A stretch of 64,000 nt of DNA, from positions 2,811,001-2,875,000 of the forward strand of contig NZ_JAIMBW010000001.1 in NCBI RefSeq assembly GCF_019195455.1. The letters are read 5' to 3'. The translations under genes were made by a program, and so were the position numbers. This document shows, piece after piece, positions 55,604-64,000 of the stretch (the stretch's first letter is position 1; the number at the start of each line of letters is the position of its first letter). Under the pieces are notes generated by a model. That model made no database searches. It had not been told where the DNA came from and saw nothing but the letters and a program-made list of their open reading frames with translations. This stretch comes from Gymnodinialimonas phycosphaerae. GTDB taxonomy: Bacteria; Pseudomonadota; Alphaproteobacteria; Rhodobacterales; Rhodobacteraceae.

Positions 55604-55889
55604 GTTCGAGAGCTCCTGCCGATAACGGCGTTGGGATTAACGATTTACCAACCCTCAGAATCCATGGTTTATTCCGCTGATGAAATGTATCCTTGGATAT
55701 TTGTGCGTATCTTTGTGGGAGCGCGAACCGCTTGATCTACTTGGGATCGTCATACTTGCACGATCAAAATCGCACGATTGACGTGGCCCAAAATCTCTTC
55801 TTATTCGTTGTGCTGAAGGCCTTGGATGGGCGCGCAGCCATGTTTCCAGATCATCGAAGGTCGGTTTTGCCTGCGCTTGGCAGAGTTCG
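55604..55889. other. Short gap without recognisable genes
   Basis: Nearly 290 bases between the truncated RTX gene and transposase debris. Open frames on both strands are short and have no family likeness. Confidence 0.4.
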
Positions 55890-55892
55890 GCG

Positions 55893-56062
55893 CGTTGATC
55901 TGGTGGTTATCCATAGCCGAGGTGTTCTGTCGGCTCAGCGCCAAGCATGCGCTCCATCAATCGGACCTTCAGTTCCTTCATCAACCCTTTGTCGTCCAGT
56001 CAGCCCTCGGGTCGTTCAACCCTGCTCAGCAGCTCGTCCTGAAGTTCCTTGGAAATGGTCAT
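55893..56062 (-). pseudogene. IS256-family transposase N-terminal remnant
   Basis: Minus-strand codons from the ATG at 56062 read MTISKELQDELLSRVERPEG, stop, LDDKGLMKELKVRLMERMLGAE, PTEHLGYG, stop. This is the start of a Mutator/IS256-type transposase (xLLKxLTKxLxERxLxAELxxHLGY). Two nonsense codons. Confidence 0.75.
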
Positions 56063-56084
56063 TTGTATCATGCTCCTTAGTTTG

Positions 56085-56264
56085 GAAAGCATGGGCCAAA
56101 TTATTCATACACAGAAGATCAGACACTCTCAGATGCTCCGCTGCAAACCTAACCGCAGTCGCCGCGCTCACCCCGAAAAGCCGCTCTGTAGACCGGCCAG
56201 AGTTTCCCTTGGTAACGTATGCGCAAATCCGTTCACGAAGATCCAACGAGTAAGGCTTGCCCAT
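56085..56264 (-). pseudogene. IS630-family transposase N-terminal remnant
   Basis: From 56264 the frame reads MGKPYSLDLRERICAYV and GVSAATAVRFAAEH, the first helix-turn-helix of IS630/Tc1-type transposases, then diverges at ~60 residues. The catalytic domain is absent. It touches the IS256 remnant. Confidence 0.8.
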
Positions 56265-56371
56265 GATCCACCTCCCAAAAGAAGTGAGCCAATCAAACGG
56301 CCTCATGTGAATCACAAAGGGTTCCAAACCAAACGCAAACCGCTCTTAAGGTCAACTTGCGCAGCGGGACC

Positions 56372-59005
56372 TCACGGGATGGTACTCCGAATGTCGAGCT
56401 GTGCCCGAAGTATGCACTCTCGAGCCCGATGGGAGTTAAATTCAAGTGACGTCAGCAACGTGGAAAGAGCCTTCTCGGCGTTTACCTTTTCCAGATCTTC
56501 TGCATGACGCAGTTGTTGGCTCAATTCCAGCAGCCCCACCGATGCGGTGGACCCAATAGCCCGATGCAAGCAATCGCCGGCATCTGTACGTTGGAGCCTA
56601 ATCGCGTCCAGCGCTGTATCGATATCGCGAAGCACCCCGCCCAGCAACCGGACTCCATGTTCAAGCCCAATCAGGTCGAATAGATCACTGAATGCATCCG
56701 GGAAAGCCTCGGGGGTCGTGTCAAACAAGGCATCATCGGGACGAGTGTCCGCCGTTTCGCACGGGAGAAACCGACTGAGTGTCTCTCTTAACTCATGCAT
56801 CAAGACGGGCTTGTGCATGATTCCATCAAACAGTCCTTCCGGCATAACAGCGGCAGTAACAGTTGTGTCGGCGGTCAGAGCAAGGACCACGGCCGGTTTT
56901 GTTTCAGGCCGAGACGTCTCGTGTCGCCGGATTAACTGCGCGGCTTCTACCCCCGAAATGCCACCTGGCATGTTGAGATCCATAAACACGACGTCAAAGT
57001 TCTGCTGAACCATGCTTTCAGCCGCCGCTTCGCCATTATCACAGACTACCGCGTCACAGCCAAGTCGACGCAGCATCTGCGCAGCCACATCAAGATTGAC
57101 GTGATTGTCATCGACAATTAAGCAACGCACGCCAGCGGAGAGACGTGGTACAGTGACATCATTCTGAATAAGCGGGGTTTGACTGTCTTCCAAAGCCTCA
57201 AGCGGAATTTCAAAGGAGAACTTGCTGCCCACGCCCAACTGGCTTTCAACGGTAATGGTCCCACCCATTTTTTGGACAGCGGTCTGCGCAATCGGCAAAC
57301 CCAAGCCGGAACTGTTTAGCTGAGAACCAATCTGGCCTGCGTCGGAGGAAAAGAACAGATCGAACAGATGGGCTTGGTCTTCGGCGGAAATACCCCTGCC
57401 GTTATCCACTACACTCACGCAAAGCCGGGGCTTTGCCGCAACTTGCCAGTCAAAATTCACGTTGATTGTCACCAATCCATCCTGAGTGAACTTGATGGCA
57501 TTGCCGATGAGGTTATACATGGCCCGCATGAACATTTGCGGGTGGCCCAGCCATTTGGTATCGTCGCTGAGACCTGTCACGTTCAGCGAAAGCTGGTTGA
57601 ATCTTTCTTTGGCCAAGGGGCGCAGTTCTTCGATGATCTTCGAAACCATTCTGTGCGGGGCAAAGGGTGCCAATCGTTCCTGAACCTCACCGACCCGAGT
57701 CAGTTCCAGGACATCGTCCATCTGATGCAAGGTCTGCAGCCCGCAACTGCGCGCTGTCTTGATAAGATCCTGCGTTTGGCGGTCCACACTGTCAGTATCA
57801 ATCAGCTCAAGCGAAGCCATCAGACCATGCAGCGGCGTGCGCATTTCGTGGCTCATTGTGGCTAGAAACATCGTCTTCGTAGCTGCATGGTGCCGAGCTT
57901 CGTCCCGGGCTTCTTGCAATTTTTGTTCAAAGGCAGATTGCTCTGAGATATCGCGTATAAAAGCGATAAGCATTGTATCGCCCTGCGCATCCGTTTCCGA
58001 CCTTATGGACAGTTCAACTGGAAACTCTGTTCTGTCATGGCGCAGCGAAGTAGTCCGTTTTGTTCCCTTGTTTACGAAAGCGCCTTGCCCTGTCGCGCGA
58101 TATCGTTCCATCCCTTGATAGTGCTGGGCCAAGCGATGAGGTGGTATCATCACATCTGCTATGTTGCGCCCCAGCGCATCGGCTTCTGTATAGCCAAAGG
58201 TCTGTTCAGCGGCCGAATTGAAAAGTTTGATTTCACCGTTGCTGTCGGCCACGACCACGGGGAGCATAGACGCGTCATAGATGAGCCGAATGTTGGCATT
58301 CTGGGCTTCGATTACGGCAACCTGGTGGGCCAATCCCCGTTGTATAATCACAGAGATCAAGATCGCGGCTACTACAACGATCAGCAACAAGAGGGAACGA
58401 CCCAAAAATGTCCGTAAGTCTGATGCTTCTTGATATCGCGATGCAGTGGCCTCGGTTACAAAAAAATCTAGCGCACCCAGAACGAGCGAGCGCACCGGAG
58501 CGTCCATTGCCGTGGCTGCATCCTCAATCGCTAGCAGCTGCGCTGGATCGTACATATCTGATCCGTCAAACATATCCGCTAACTGATCGCGATATTGGAT
58601 CAATGCGCGCAGTTCGGCACGGACGTTCTCCGGCACCTCTGGCCGGTCCAAAACTACGTTTAGGACCCTCAGGCGGCTATAAAATATGTCAAACTCAACC
58701 ACGAGCTGGGCGATCAGCAGTTCAAGCGCTTCGTTCGGCACTTCACGATCTTCAGCCGTCGCATGCAAAGTCCTGAGATTTGCGAGCGCTAGCAGGAGCT
58801 CAGTGTGATCCACTTCGGCCTGAGCGACGGTCCAGACCCGGCTGTCTGACGTAGCGGCCCGGGAATTTTCCAAGGCCACGCGATATTCGGACGCATCGTA
58901 GATCAATACAAGAACAGAAGCCGTCAGAAGAGCCAGCAGCAAAGATGTGCCCAGCCGATTGGCAATGTTTCTGAGAAATTGCACGTGTAGGCGCCGCGAT
59001 TTCAC
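56372..59005 (-). CDS. Membrane hybrid histidine kinase: PAS-HisKA-HATPase-REC-Hpt
   Basis: An 877-residue sensor. TM1 (about 18-36) and TM2 (about 207-226, LLLLIVVVAAILISVII) flank a helical periplasmic domain. A PAS domain follows (about 240-350, NGEIKLFNSAAEQTFGYT). The kinase core has SHEMRTPLHGLM (His about 383), NLIGNAIKFTQDG and VVDNGRGISAED. Then come a receiver (VRCLIVDDNHVNLD, Asp in VVFMDLNMPGG, about 677) and an Hpt module (LHRAIGSTASVGL, about 811). Four bases separate it from the upstream periplasmic SUOX-fold gene, so the two likely form a sensor pair. The divergent LuxR-type regulator is the probable output. Confidence 0.93.
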   Translation of the reverse strand: MKSRRLHVQFLRNIANRLGTSLLLALLTASVLVLIYDASEYRVALENSRAATSDSRVWTVAQAEVDHTELLLALANLRTLHATAEDREVPNEALELLIAQLVVEFDIFYSRLRVLNVVLDRPEVPENVRAELRALIQYRDQLADMFDGSDMYDPAQLLAIEDAATAMDAPVRSLVLGALDFFVTEATASRYQEASDLRTFLGRSLLLLIVVVAAILISVIIQRGLAHQVAVIEAQNANIRLIYDASMLPVVVADSNGEIKLFNSAAEQTFGYTEADALGRNIADVMIPPHRLAQHYQGMERYRATGQGAFVNKGTKRTTSLRHDRTEFPVELSIRSETDAQGDTMLIAFIRDISEQSAFEQKLQEARDEARHHAATKTMFLATMSHEMRTPLHGLMASLELIDTDSVDRQTQDLIKTARSCGLQTLHQMDDVLELTRVGEVQERLAPFAPHRMVSKIIEELRPLAKERFNQLSLNVTGLSDDTKWLGHPQMFMRAMYNLIGNAIKFTQDGLVTINVNFDWQVAAKPRLCVSVVDNGRGISAEDQAHLFDLFFSSDAGQIGSQLNSSGLGLPIAQTAVQKMGGTITVESQLGVGSKFSFEIPLEALEDSQTPLIQNDVTVPRLSAGVRCLIVDDNHVNLDVAAQMLRRLGCDAVVCDNGEAAAESMVQQNFDVVFMDLNMPGGISGVEAAQLIRRHETSRPETKPAVVLALTADTTVTAAVMPEGLFDGIMHKPVLMHELRETLSRFLPCETADTRPDDALFDTTPEAFPDAFSDLFDLIGLEHGVRLLGGVLRDIDTALDAIRLQRTDAGDCLHRAIGSTASVGLLELSQQLRHAEDLEKVNAEKALSTLLTSLEFNSHRARECILRAQLDIRSTIP

Positions 59006-59008
59006 GGT

Positions 59009-59494
59009 CTACGCACTCAATACAGTGATCTGGCTTAGTTGCCAGACACTCGCTGCGAAGGTTTGTTCGGTTCTAAATTCGACTGCTCTATCGTAGGGGT
59101 AAACAACCCAGAACGGCCCCTTATCTCTACGACTGAACGGCTCACCATTGATGCGATTTGCAACGATTGGTGCCTCTGGTGTGACCAAGTCGCGACTGAG
59201 ATCGACACTGTAATCGTTGATCGCGGTCAGCCGTAGATCGCCCGACCCGGCGCCATAGAAGTCAAGCAGATCCGACAGCAACGGTCCGGAAAAGCGAAGT
59301 GAACCGGTTGTCCATTGCGTGGTCGTCTCGAATTCCATCTGCGGTAACGCTGACAGATCACTGTCGTCCAGGTTGACGAAGGGGCCAGTACTCCAATCGC
59401 CATCCAGCAACAGTTGGTTCTCGTTCGCGGAGGCCACGCGGGCGAAACCAAGGGCAGATACTGTGGCAGCCATTATAAATTCACGTTTGTTCAT
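59009..59494 (-). CDS. Exported SUOX-fold (molybdopterin-domain-like) protein without cysteine
   Basis: The ATG at 59494 follows GAGAGTGTCC; upstream codons are not used. The 161-residue protein has an N-terminal export signal (MNKREFIMAATVSALGF, cleavage near VASA). The core resembles oxidoreductase molybdopterin-binding domains: LRFSGPLLSDLLDFYGA, LTAINDYSVDLSRD and RDKGPFWVVYPYD. There is no Cys anywhere, so the Mo-ligating Cys of sulfite-oxidase-type enzymes is missing and catalysis is unlikely. It is coupled to a membrane kinase; a ligand-binding or sensory role in the periplasm is the best guess. Confidence 0.85.
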   Translation of the reverse strand: MNKREFIMAATVSALGFARVASANENQLLLDGDWSTGPFVNLDDSDLSALPQMEFETTTQWTTGSLRFSGPLLSDLLDFYGAGSGDLRLTAINDYSVDLSRDLVTPEAPIVANRINGEPFSRRDKGPFWVVYPYDRAVEFRTEQTFAASVWQLSQITVLSA

Positions 59495-59670
59495 TGGACA
59501 CTCTCTGTTAACGCGGTTCTGCATAAGTACTACCCCAGTGCATCATAAGGCGCTATTGTATCTTTAGATACAAAACTGCGCTCTAAGCGCGCTTGAGCCG
59601 ACCAAAGGGAGAGGGTTATTAATCATCTAATTGACGACAAGATCATCTGAAGTTTGGCGGGTAAGTCTAA

Positions 59671-60387
59671 ATGAAGTGGAGTGGTTCACTGGGTCGGTTT
59701 CCAATAAGATCAGGACAACTCGATCCGCGTTCGGATGCGGGCCTCGCAGAGGCCTTTGACGATGACTTGCAGACAAGTATCCTTCTTGCGGATGACCATC
59801 TGTTACTGGCCGAAGCAGTCGCGGCAGCATTGTCCTCCAAGCCCCGCGAGTTCAGGACACGCATTTCTGCCACCTTGGATGAGGCTCTCGCCGAACTCGG
59901 CGCAGGGCATTCTTTTGACTTGGTCCTTCTCGACGTCAAGATGCCGGGTATGCTCGGGTTGAAGAGTGTCGAGCGTGTCATCGCTGCTGCAGAGCCAGCT
60001 CAGGTTGTCTTGATATCTGGACAGGTCGATCGCGCATTCGTTCAGTCGGCAGTAGAGAAGGGCGCCCGCGGCCTGATCCCCAAAACGCTACCGCTGAGAT
60101 CACTTGCGAGCGCTATCGACCTTGTCTTGTCTGGTCAGATTTTTCTGCCCGCAACTGCATACGGCGAACCTTGGAACTCGGCTGATGCCAGCTCCGCAGG
60201 CCTAAGCGACAGAGAACTCAACATTGTCAGGCTTTTGGCCATCGGAAGTACGAACAAGGAAATCGCCAACGAGTTTGCCGACACGGAAACCACGGTGAAA
60301 ATGCAAATGCGTGCCATTTGCCGCAAGCTCAACGCGCGCAATCGCGCCCACGTCGTGTTGATCGCCAAGGAGAACAACCTGATCTAA
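59671..60387 (+). CDS. LuxR/NarL-type response regulator
   Basis: A 238-residue regulator divergent from the SUOX-fold/kinase pair. The first ~33 residues are poorly structured, so a later start is possible. The receiver reads TSILLADDHLLLAEAVA, with the Asp in LVLLDVKMPGM and Lys in GLIPKTLPL. The C-terminal HTH is LSDRELNIVRLLAIGSTNKEI with VKMQMRAICRKL. Layout suggests it takes the phosphate from the hybrid kinase via its Hpt. Its targets are unknown. Confidence 0.9.
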   Translation: MKWSGSLGRFPIRSGQLDPRSDAGLAEAFDDDLQTSILLADDHLLLAEAVAAALSSKPREFRTRISATLDEALAELGAGHSFDLVLLDVKMPGMLGLKSVERVIAAAEPAQVVLISGQVDRAFVQSAVEKGARGLIPKTLPLRSLASAIDLVLSGQIFLPATAYGEPWNSADASSAGLSDRELNIVRLLAIGSTNKEIANEFADTETTVKMQMRAICRKLNARNRAHVVLIAKENNLI

Positions 60388-60529
60388 GGCGACAGGCTTC
60401 CGAGCGATGGTAAGCGTCCGGCCTGGTTGGTCTGATGCGCCAAAGTGTGTGTTGAAAGTGTCCTCAAACGATAGTGGGCGTTTTAAGGACGGATATGGCG
60501 GGTAGGAGAGGTCAGAAGAACCTCTCTGG

Positions 60530-60862
60530 CTATAGGTTAGCGAATTGGTTTCGGGCAGCAACCCACTCTCTGACGGCTCTGCCTGTCGTCTCAAAGCTGC
60601 GGATCGCCAGATAGATCAGCTTGGTTGCTGCGTCATCGGTTGGAAAACTGCCGCGCGTTTTGGTGGTTTTGCGGACCAGGCAGTTTAAACTCTCAATGGT
60701 ATTTGTTGTGTAGATAATTTTGCGCACCGCTGGTGGGAATGCGAAGAACGGGATGAACTCCTGCCACGCACGCTGCCAGCTTGGGGCAATTGACGGATAT
60801 TTTTGGCCCCACTGGGCCTTAAAATCCGCGAGCGCTCTCTCGGCTTCTTTGTCATCTGTGGG
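60530..60862 (-). pseudogene. IS256-family transposase C-terminal fragment, cut by IS5 copy
   Basis: The minus strand reads AERALADFKAQWGQKYPS, WQEFIPFFAFPPAVRKIIYT, TNTIESLNCLVRKTTKTRG and ends AARNQFANL, the C-terminal third of a Mutator-type transposase. The N-terminal part is replaced at 60863 by the IS5-type element. No continuation is found on its far side, so more than a simple insertion has happened. Confidence 0.85.
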
Positions 60863-61905
60863 GCATTGTTTCAGCACTCGGTTTGTGGCGGATTCGCGTC
60901 GCGAATCCATGGCGCTAGACGTGCTGCGTGAGCAAACCATTTCCCGCCCGCTATCGCACAACGAACCGGTCCAGCTACAACGCATCGCCGCGGAAGCGGG
61001 GGGCTTTACTGATCTGGGTAGACAAGGACATGACCTGGCTTGCGCCGCGTGAAGGGCAGCCGGGACGGCCAACGGTGTTTTCCGATGCGGCCGTATAATT
61101 CTGCCTGTCGATCAAGGTTCTCTTCAAGCTCCCTCTGCGCAGACCGCGGGGATCGTGGCGAGCCTGCTGAAGCTGGCGGGGTTGGACTGGCCCGTGCCGG
61201 ATTTCTCGACGCTGTTCCGGAGGGAGAAGACCCTGACCGTTCAGATGCCCTATCGCCGTTCGGACGGTCCGCTGAACATTCTCGTCGACAGCACCGGGAT
61301 CAAGTTCCTGGGTGATGGCGACTGGCAGGCCCGCAAGCACGGGGTGCAAGCCCGGTGCCAATGGCGCAACGTCCATCTGGCCGTGGACCCGGCCACATCC
61401 GACATCTGCGCCGTGGAATTCGCCCCCAGCCGCGACGGCGACAGCCCCGTGCTGCCCGACCTGCTCGGCCAGATTCCCTGGGACGAGCAGATCGGCGCGG
61501 TCACCGCCGACGGCGCCTATGACACGCGCCGCTGCCAAAAGGCCATCATCGAGCGCGACGCAGTTCCGATCATCCCGATCCGAAAGAATGGGCGAGCGTG
61601 GAAAGAAGACTGCCCTGCGGCGCGCGCCAGAAACGAGACGCTGCGCGCCAAACGGCCTTATGGCCGAGCGCTTTGGAAGCGCAGGAGCGGATACCACGCC
61701 CGCAGTCGGATCGAGGTGAGGATGCGCTGCCTCAAGGCCTTCGGAGAGCGCATCATGGCGAGAGGCCCAGACCGCCGAAATCCAAATCCGTATCGCACTC
61801 ATGAACCGCTTCAACGCCCTAGGCACCGCAGATATCGTCCGAATGGCTTGACGTCAGTGTGGTAAGGAGAACTCACGCCTCAGACGACGGTAGTGCAAAA
61901 ACGCC
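60863..61905 (+). mobile_element. Defective IS5-family insertion sequence, copy 2
   Basis: Same 1,043-bp unit and orientation as at 29163-30205, exactly 31,700 bases away. The left end follows GG here (GGGCATTG) versus AA in copy 1, and the right end is ACGCC in both before the flanks diverge. It interrupts an IS256 fragment. Confidence 0.85.
61020..61865 (+). pseudogene. Broken IS5-family transposase in copy 2
   Basis: Carries the same TAA (about 61096) and the same one-base loss (about 61138) as copy 1. The frame from 61155 matches copy 1 residue for residue until the last ~30 residues (ARGPDRR here, ARDPDRR there). Inactive as drawn. Confidence 0.85.
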
Positions 61906-62470
61906 CATCGGAGTTCTCATTATCACGAAACGCGGAAAGGACCGCATTTACTCGTACTGCTGCTGGACCGACCGTCATGCTATTTTACCGTAGCGGGGAA
62001 TTACGGGCAGAAACGTACGGCCACAGTGGTCGAGCGTCGAGCTGGCACAAGATGTAGATTTCCAACCTATCTCATACCGACGGCGCCTATCAGCTTAGTT
62101 TGACGAACTCGCATCTGCAATTTGCGACTGTAGCTTAGTTCCTGCTTGGCTGGCCACACTGCAGCGACGGGGCCTTTCGATCAATGTCTGCAAGGGGCCG
62201 ATAGTATCCCCCCCTCCAACCTATCGGGTAGTGCGCAGGTGGATTTAAAGGGGATTGTGGCGAATGGTGCCCTCTGGCGCGATCCTCGGTGCCAGCCTCT
62301 TCTAGCGAGCCGTCATTTCGCGCGTAAGGCGCGTCGAGTAAGGCGAGGGCAGGTGCGGGCTTTTTCGACCTGACACCCGAGTCTCACGACTGTCCGAGCG
62401 TTGCAGTCAAATCACAGTCGTTGAATCCGTTCGCGTGTTTCCATACTGCGTCCATGGGATTTAGAAACGC
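61906..62470. other. Gap between IS debris and rRNA operon
   Basis: About 560 bases with no recognisable gene. A short plus-strand frame at 62146 has no family likeness. The start (CACGAAACGCGGAAAGGACCGC and on) could be transposon debris, but I cannot assign it. Confidence 0.45.
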
Positions 62471-62474
62471 AAAG

Positions 62475-62495
62475 GGCCTCCCTTGCGGCAGGCCT
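62475..62495 (-). terminator. Terminator of the rRNA operon
   Basis: On the minus strand a GGCCT...AGGCC-type stem with a small inner pairing is followed by CTTTGCGTTTC. It lies 29 bases after the tRNA-fMet 3' end, as expected for the end of an rrn transcript. Confidence 0.65.
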
Positions 62496-62523
62496 CGAAA
62501 GATCTGATTTATAAGAAAAGTAT

Positions 62524-62600
<77 letters not shown>

Positions 62601-62676
62601 ACAATATTAGCCTCAAGGCCAATTTGGTCTGATTGAGGCTTGGTAATCGTTAGAGAGATATGTTTGTTTCTTACTA

Positions 62677-62794
62677 GGTTTGGCGGTGACCTACTCTCCC
62701 ACGCCTTAAGACGCAGTACCATCGGCGCAACGGCACTTAACGGCCGGGTTCGGAATGGAGCCGGGTGTTTTGCTCGCGCTATGACCACCAAACC
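62677..62794 (-). rRNA. rrf: 5S ribosomal RNA
   Basis: About 118 bases with typical 5S landmarks on the minus strand: GGTTTGGTGGTCATAGCG at the start, CCCGGCTCCATTCCGAAC in the middle and GGGAGAGTAGGTCACCGCC at the end, with both ends pairing. It lies between 23S and tRNA-fMet. Ends are approximate to a few bases. Confidence 0.93.
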
Positions 62795-62949
62795 AAGAAA
62801 GAAACAAACTATCAGCCAAGATGCACGATGTGCATCAATACTATCCATGACTTTAACACTGTATGGTGTTGGTGATGCTTCATGGTCCATGAAGTTCAAG
62901 TACCGCCGCTCCTCTTTCGAGGCGCACGACAATTCCTGTCTTTCACTGG

Positions 62950-64000
<1,051 letters not shown>

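Noticed and set aside
62146..62373. 75-codon plus-strand frame before the rRNA operon
   Set aside because: No ribosome site or recognisable motif, and it lies in a region of IS decay.

Overview
The window looks like chromosomal DNA of a marine alphaproteobacterium of the Rhodobacteraceae (Roseobacter type). Supporting signs are high GC and codon use, a 23S-5S-tRNA-fMet order at the right end, perfect TTGAT-N4-ATCAA (FNR/FixK) boxes, Na+-NQR genes and RTX/type I secretion genes. The species cannot be named from the sequence.

Positions 1-25,560 are a compact, mostly intact block that reads as a low-oxygen/energy island. A fused E1 alpha-beta 2-oxoacid dehydrogenase (cut by the left edge), an E2 acyltransferase and an acyl carrier protein form one operon. 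A minus-strand operon (pentaheme cytochrome c, CPA2-type antiporter, CPxC protein, ATP-grasp-like protein) diverges from nqrABCDEF-apbE-nqrM-CBS, with a perfect FNR box between them. Next come a bactofilin-like membrane protein and a DUF2267 protein behind a second perfect box, a Crp/Fnr regulator without an N-terminal Cys cluster, and an OmpR-type regulator. These face a universal stress protein - site-2 protease/CBS - hybrid kinase operon. A second stress protein sits behind a third perfect box, and PEP synthase closes the block. The Crp/Fnr protein is the obvious candidate to read the boxes.

Positions 25,700-30,990 are lower-GC accessory DNA with broken insertion sequences, small membrane or receiver-like proteins and an XRE-type protein. 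Two nearly identical, equally broken IS5-type copies (29,163-30,205 and 60,863-61,905, same orientation) bracket about 31 kb. That segment holds a type I secretion operon (ABC exporter, unusual Cys-containing RTX protein, HlyD adaptor), a two-component cluster (NarL-type regulator, Cache/HAMP kinase, stand-alone receiver), a vanadium-haloperoxidase-like protein with a 396-bp internal tandem duplication, and a 3,392-residue RTX protein with two animal-type heme peroxidase domains. The last resembles the Mn(II)-oxidizing RTX/heme peroxidases described in marine alphaproteobacteria. A second sensing module follows: a cysteine-free SUOX-fold periplasmic protein, a PAS hybrid kinase with Hpt, and a divergent LuxR-type regulator. 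I infer an extracellular oxidation island with its own export and sensing.

From 61,906 the sequence is mostly uninformative until the end of a minus-strand rRNA operon (terminator, tRNA-fMet, 5S, partial 23S).
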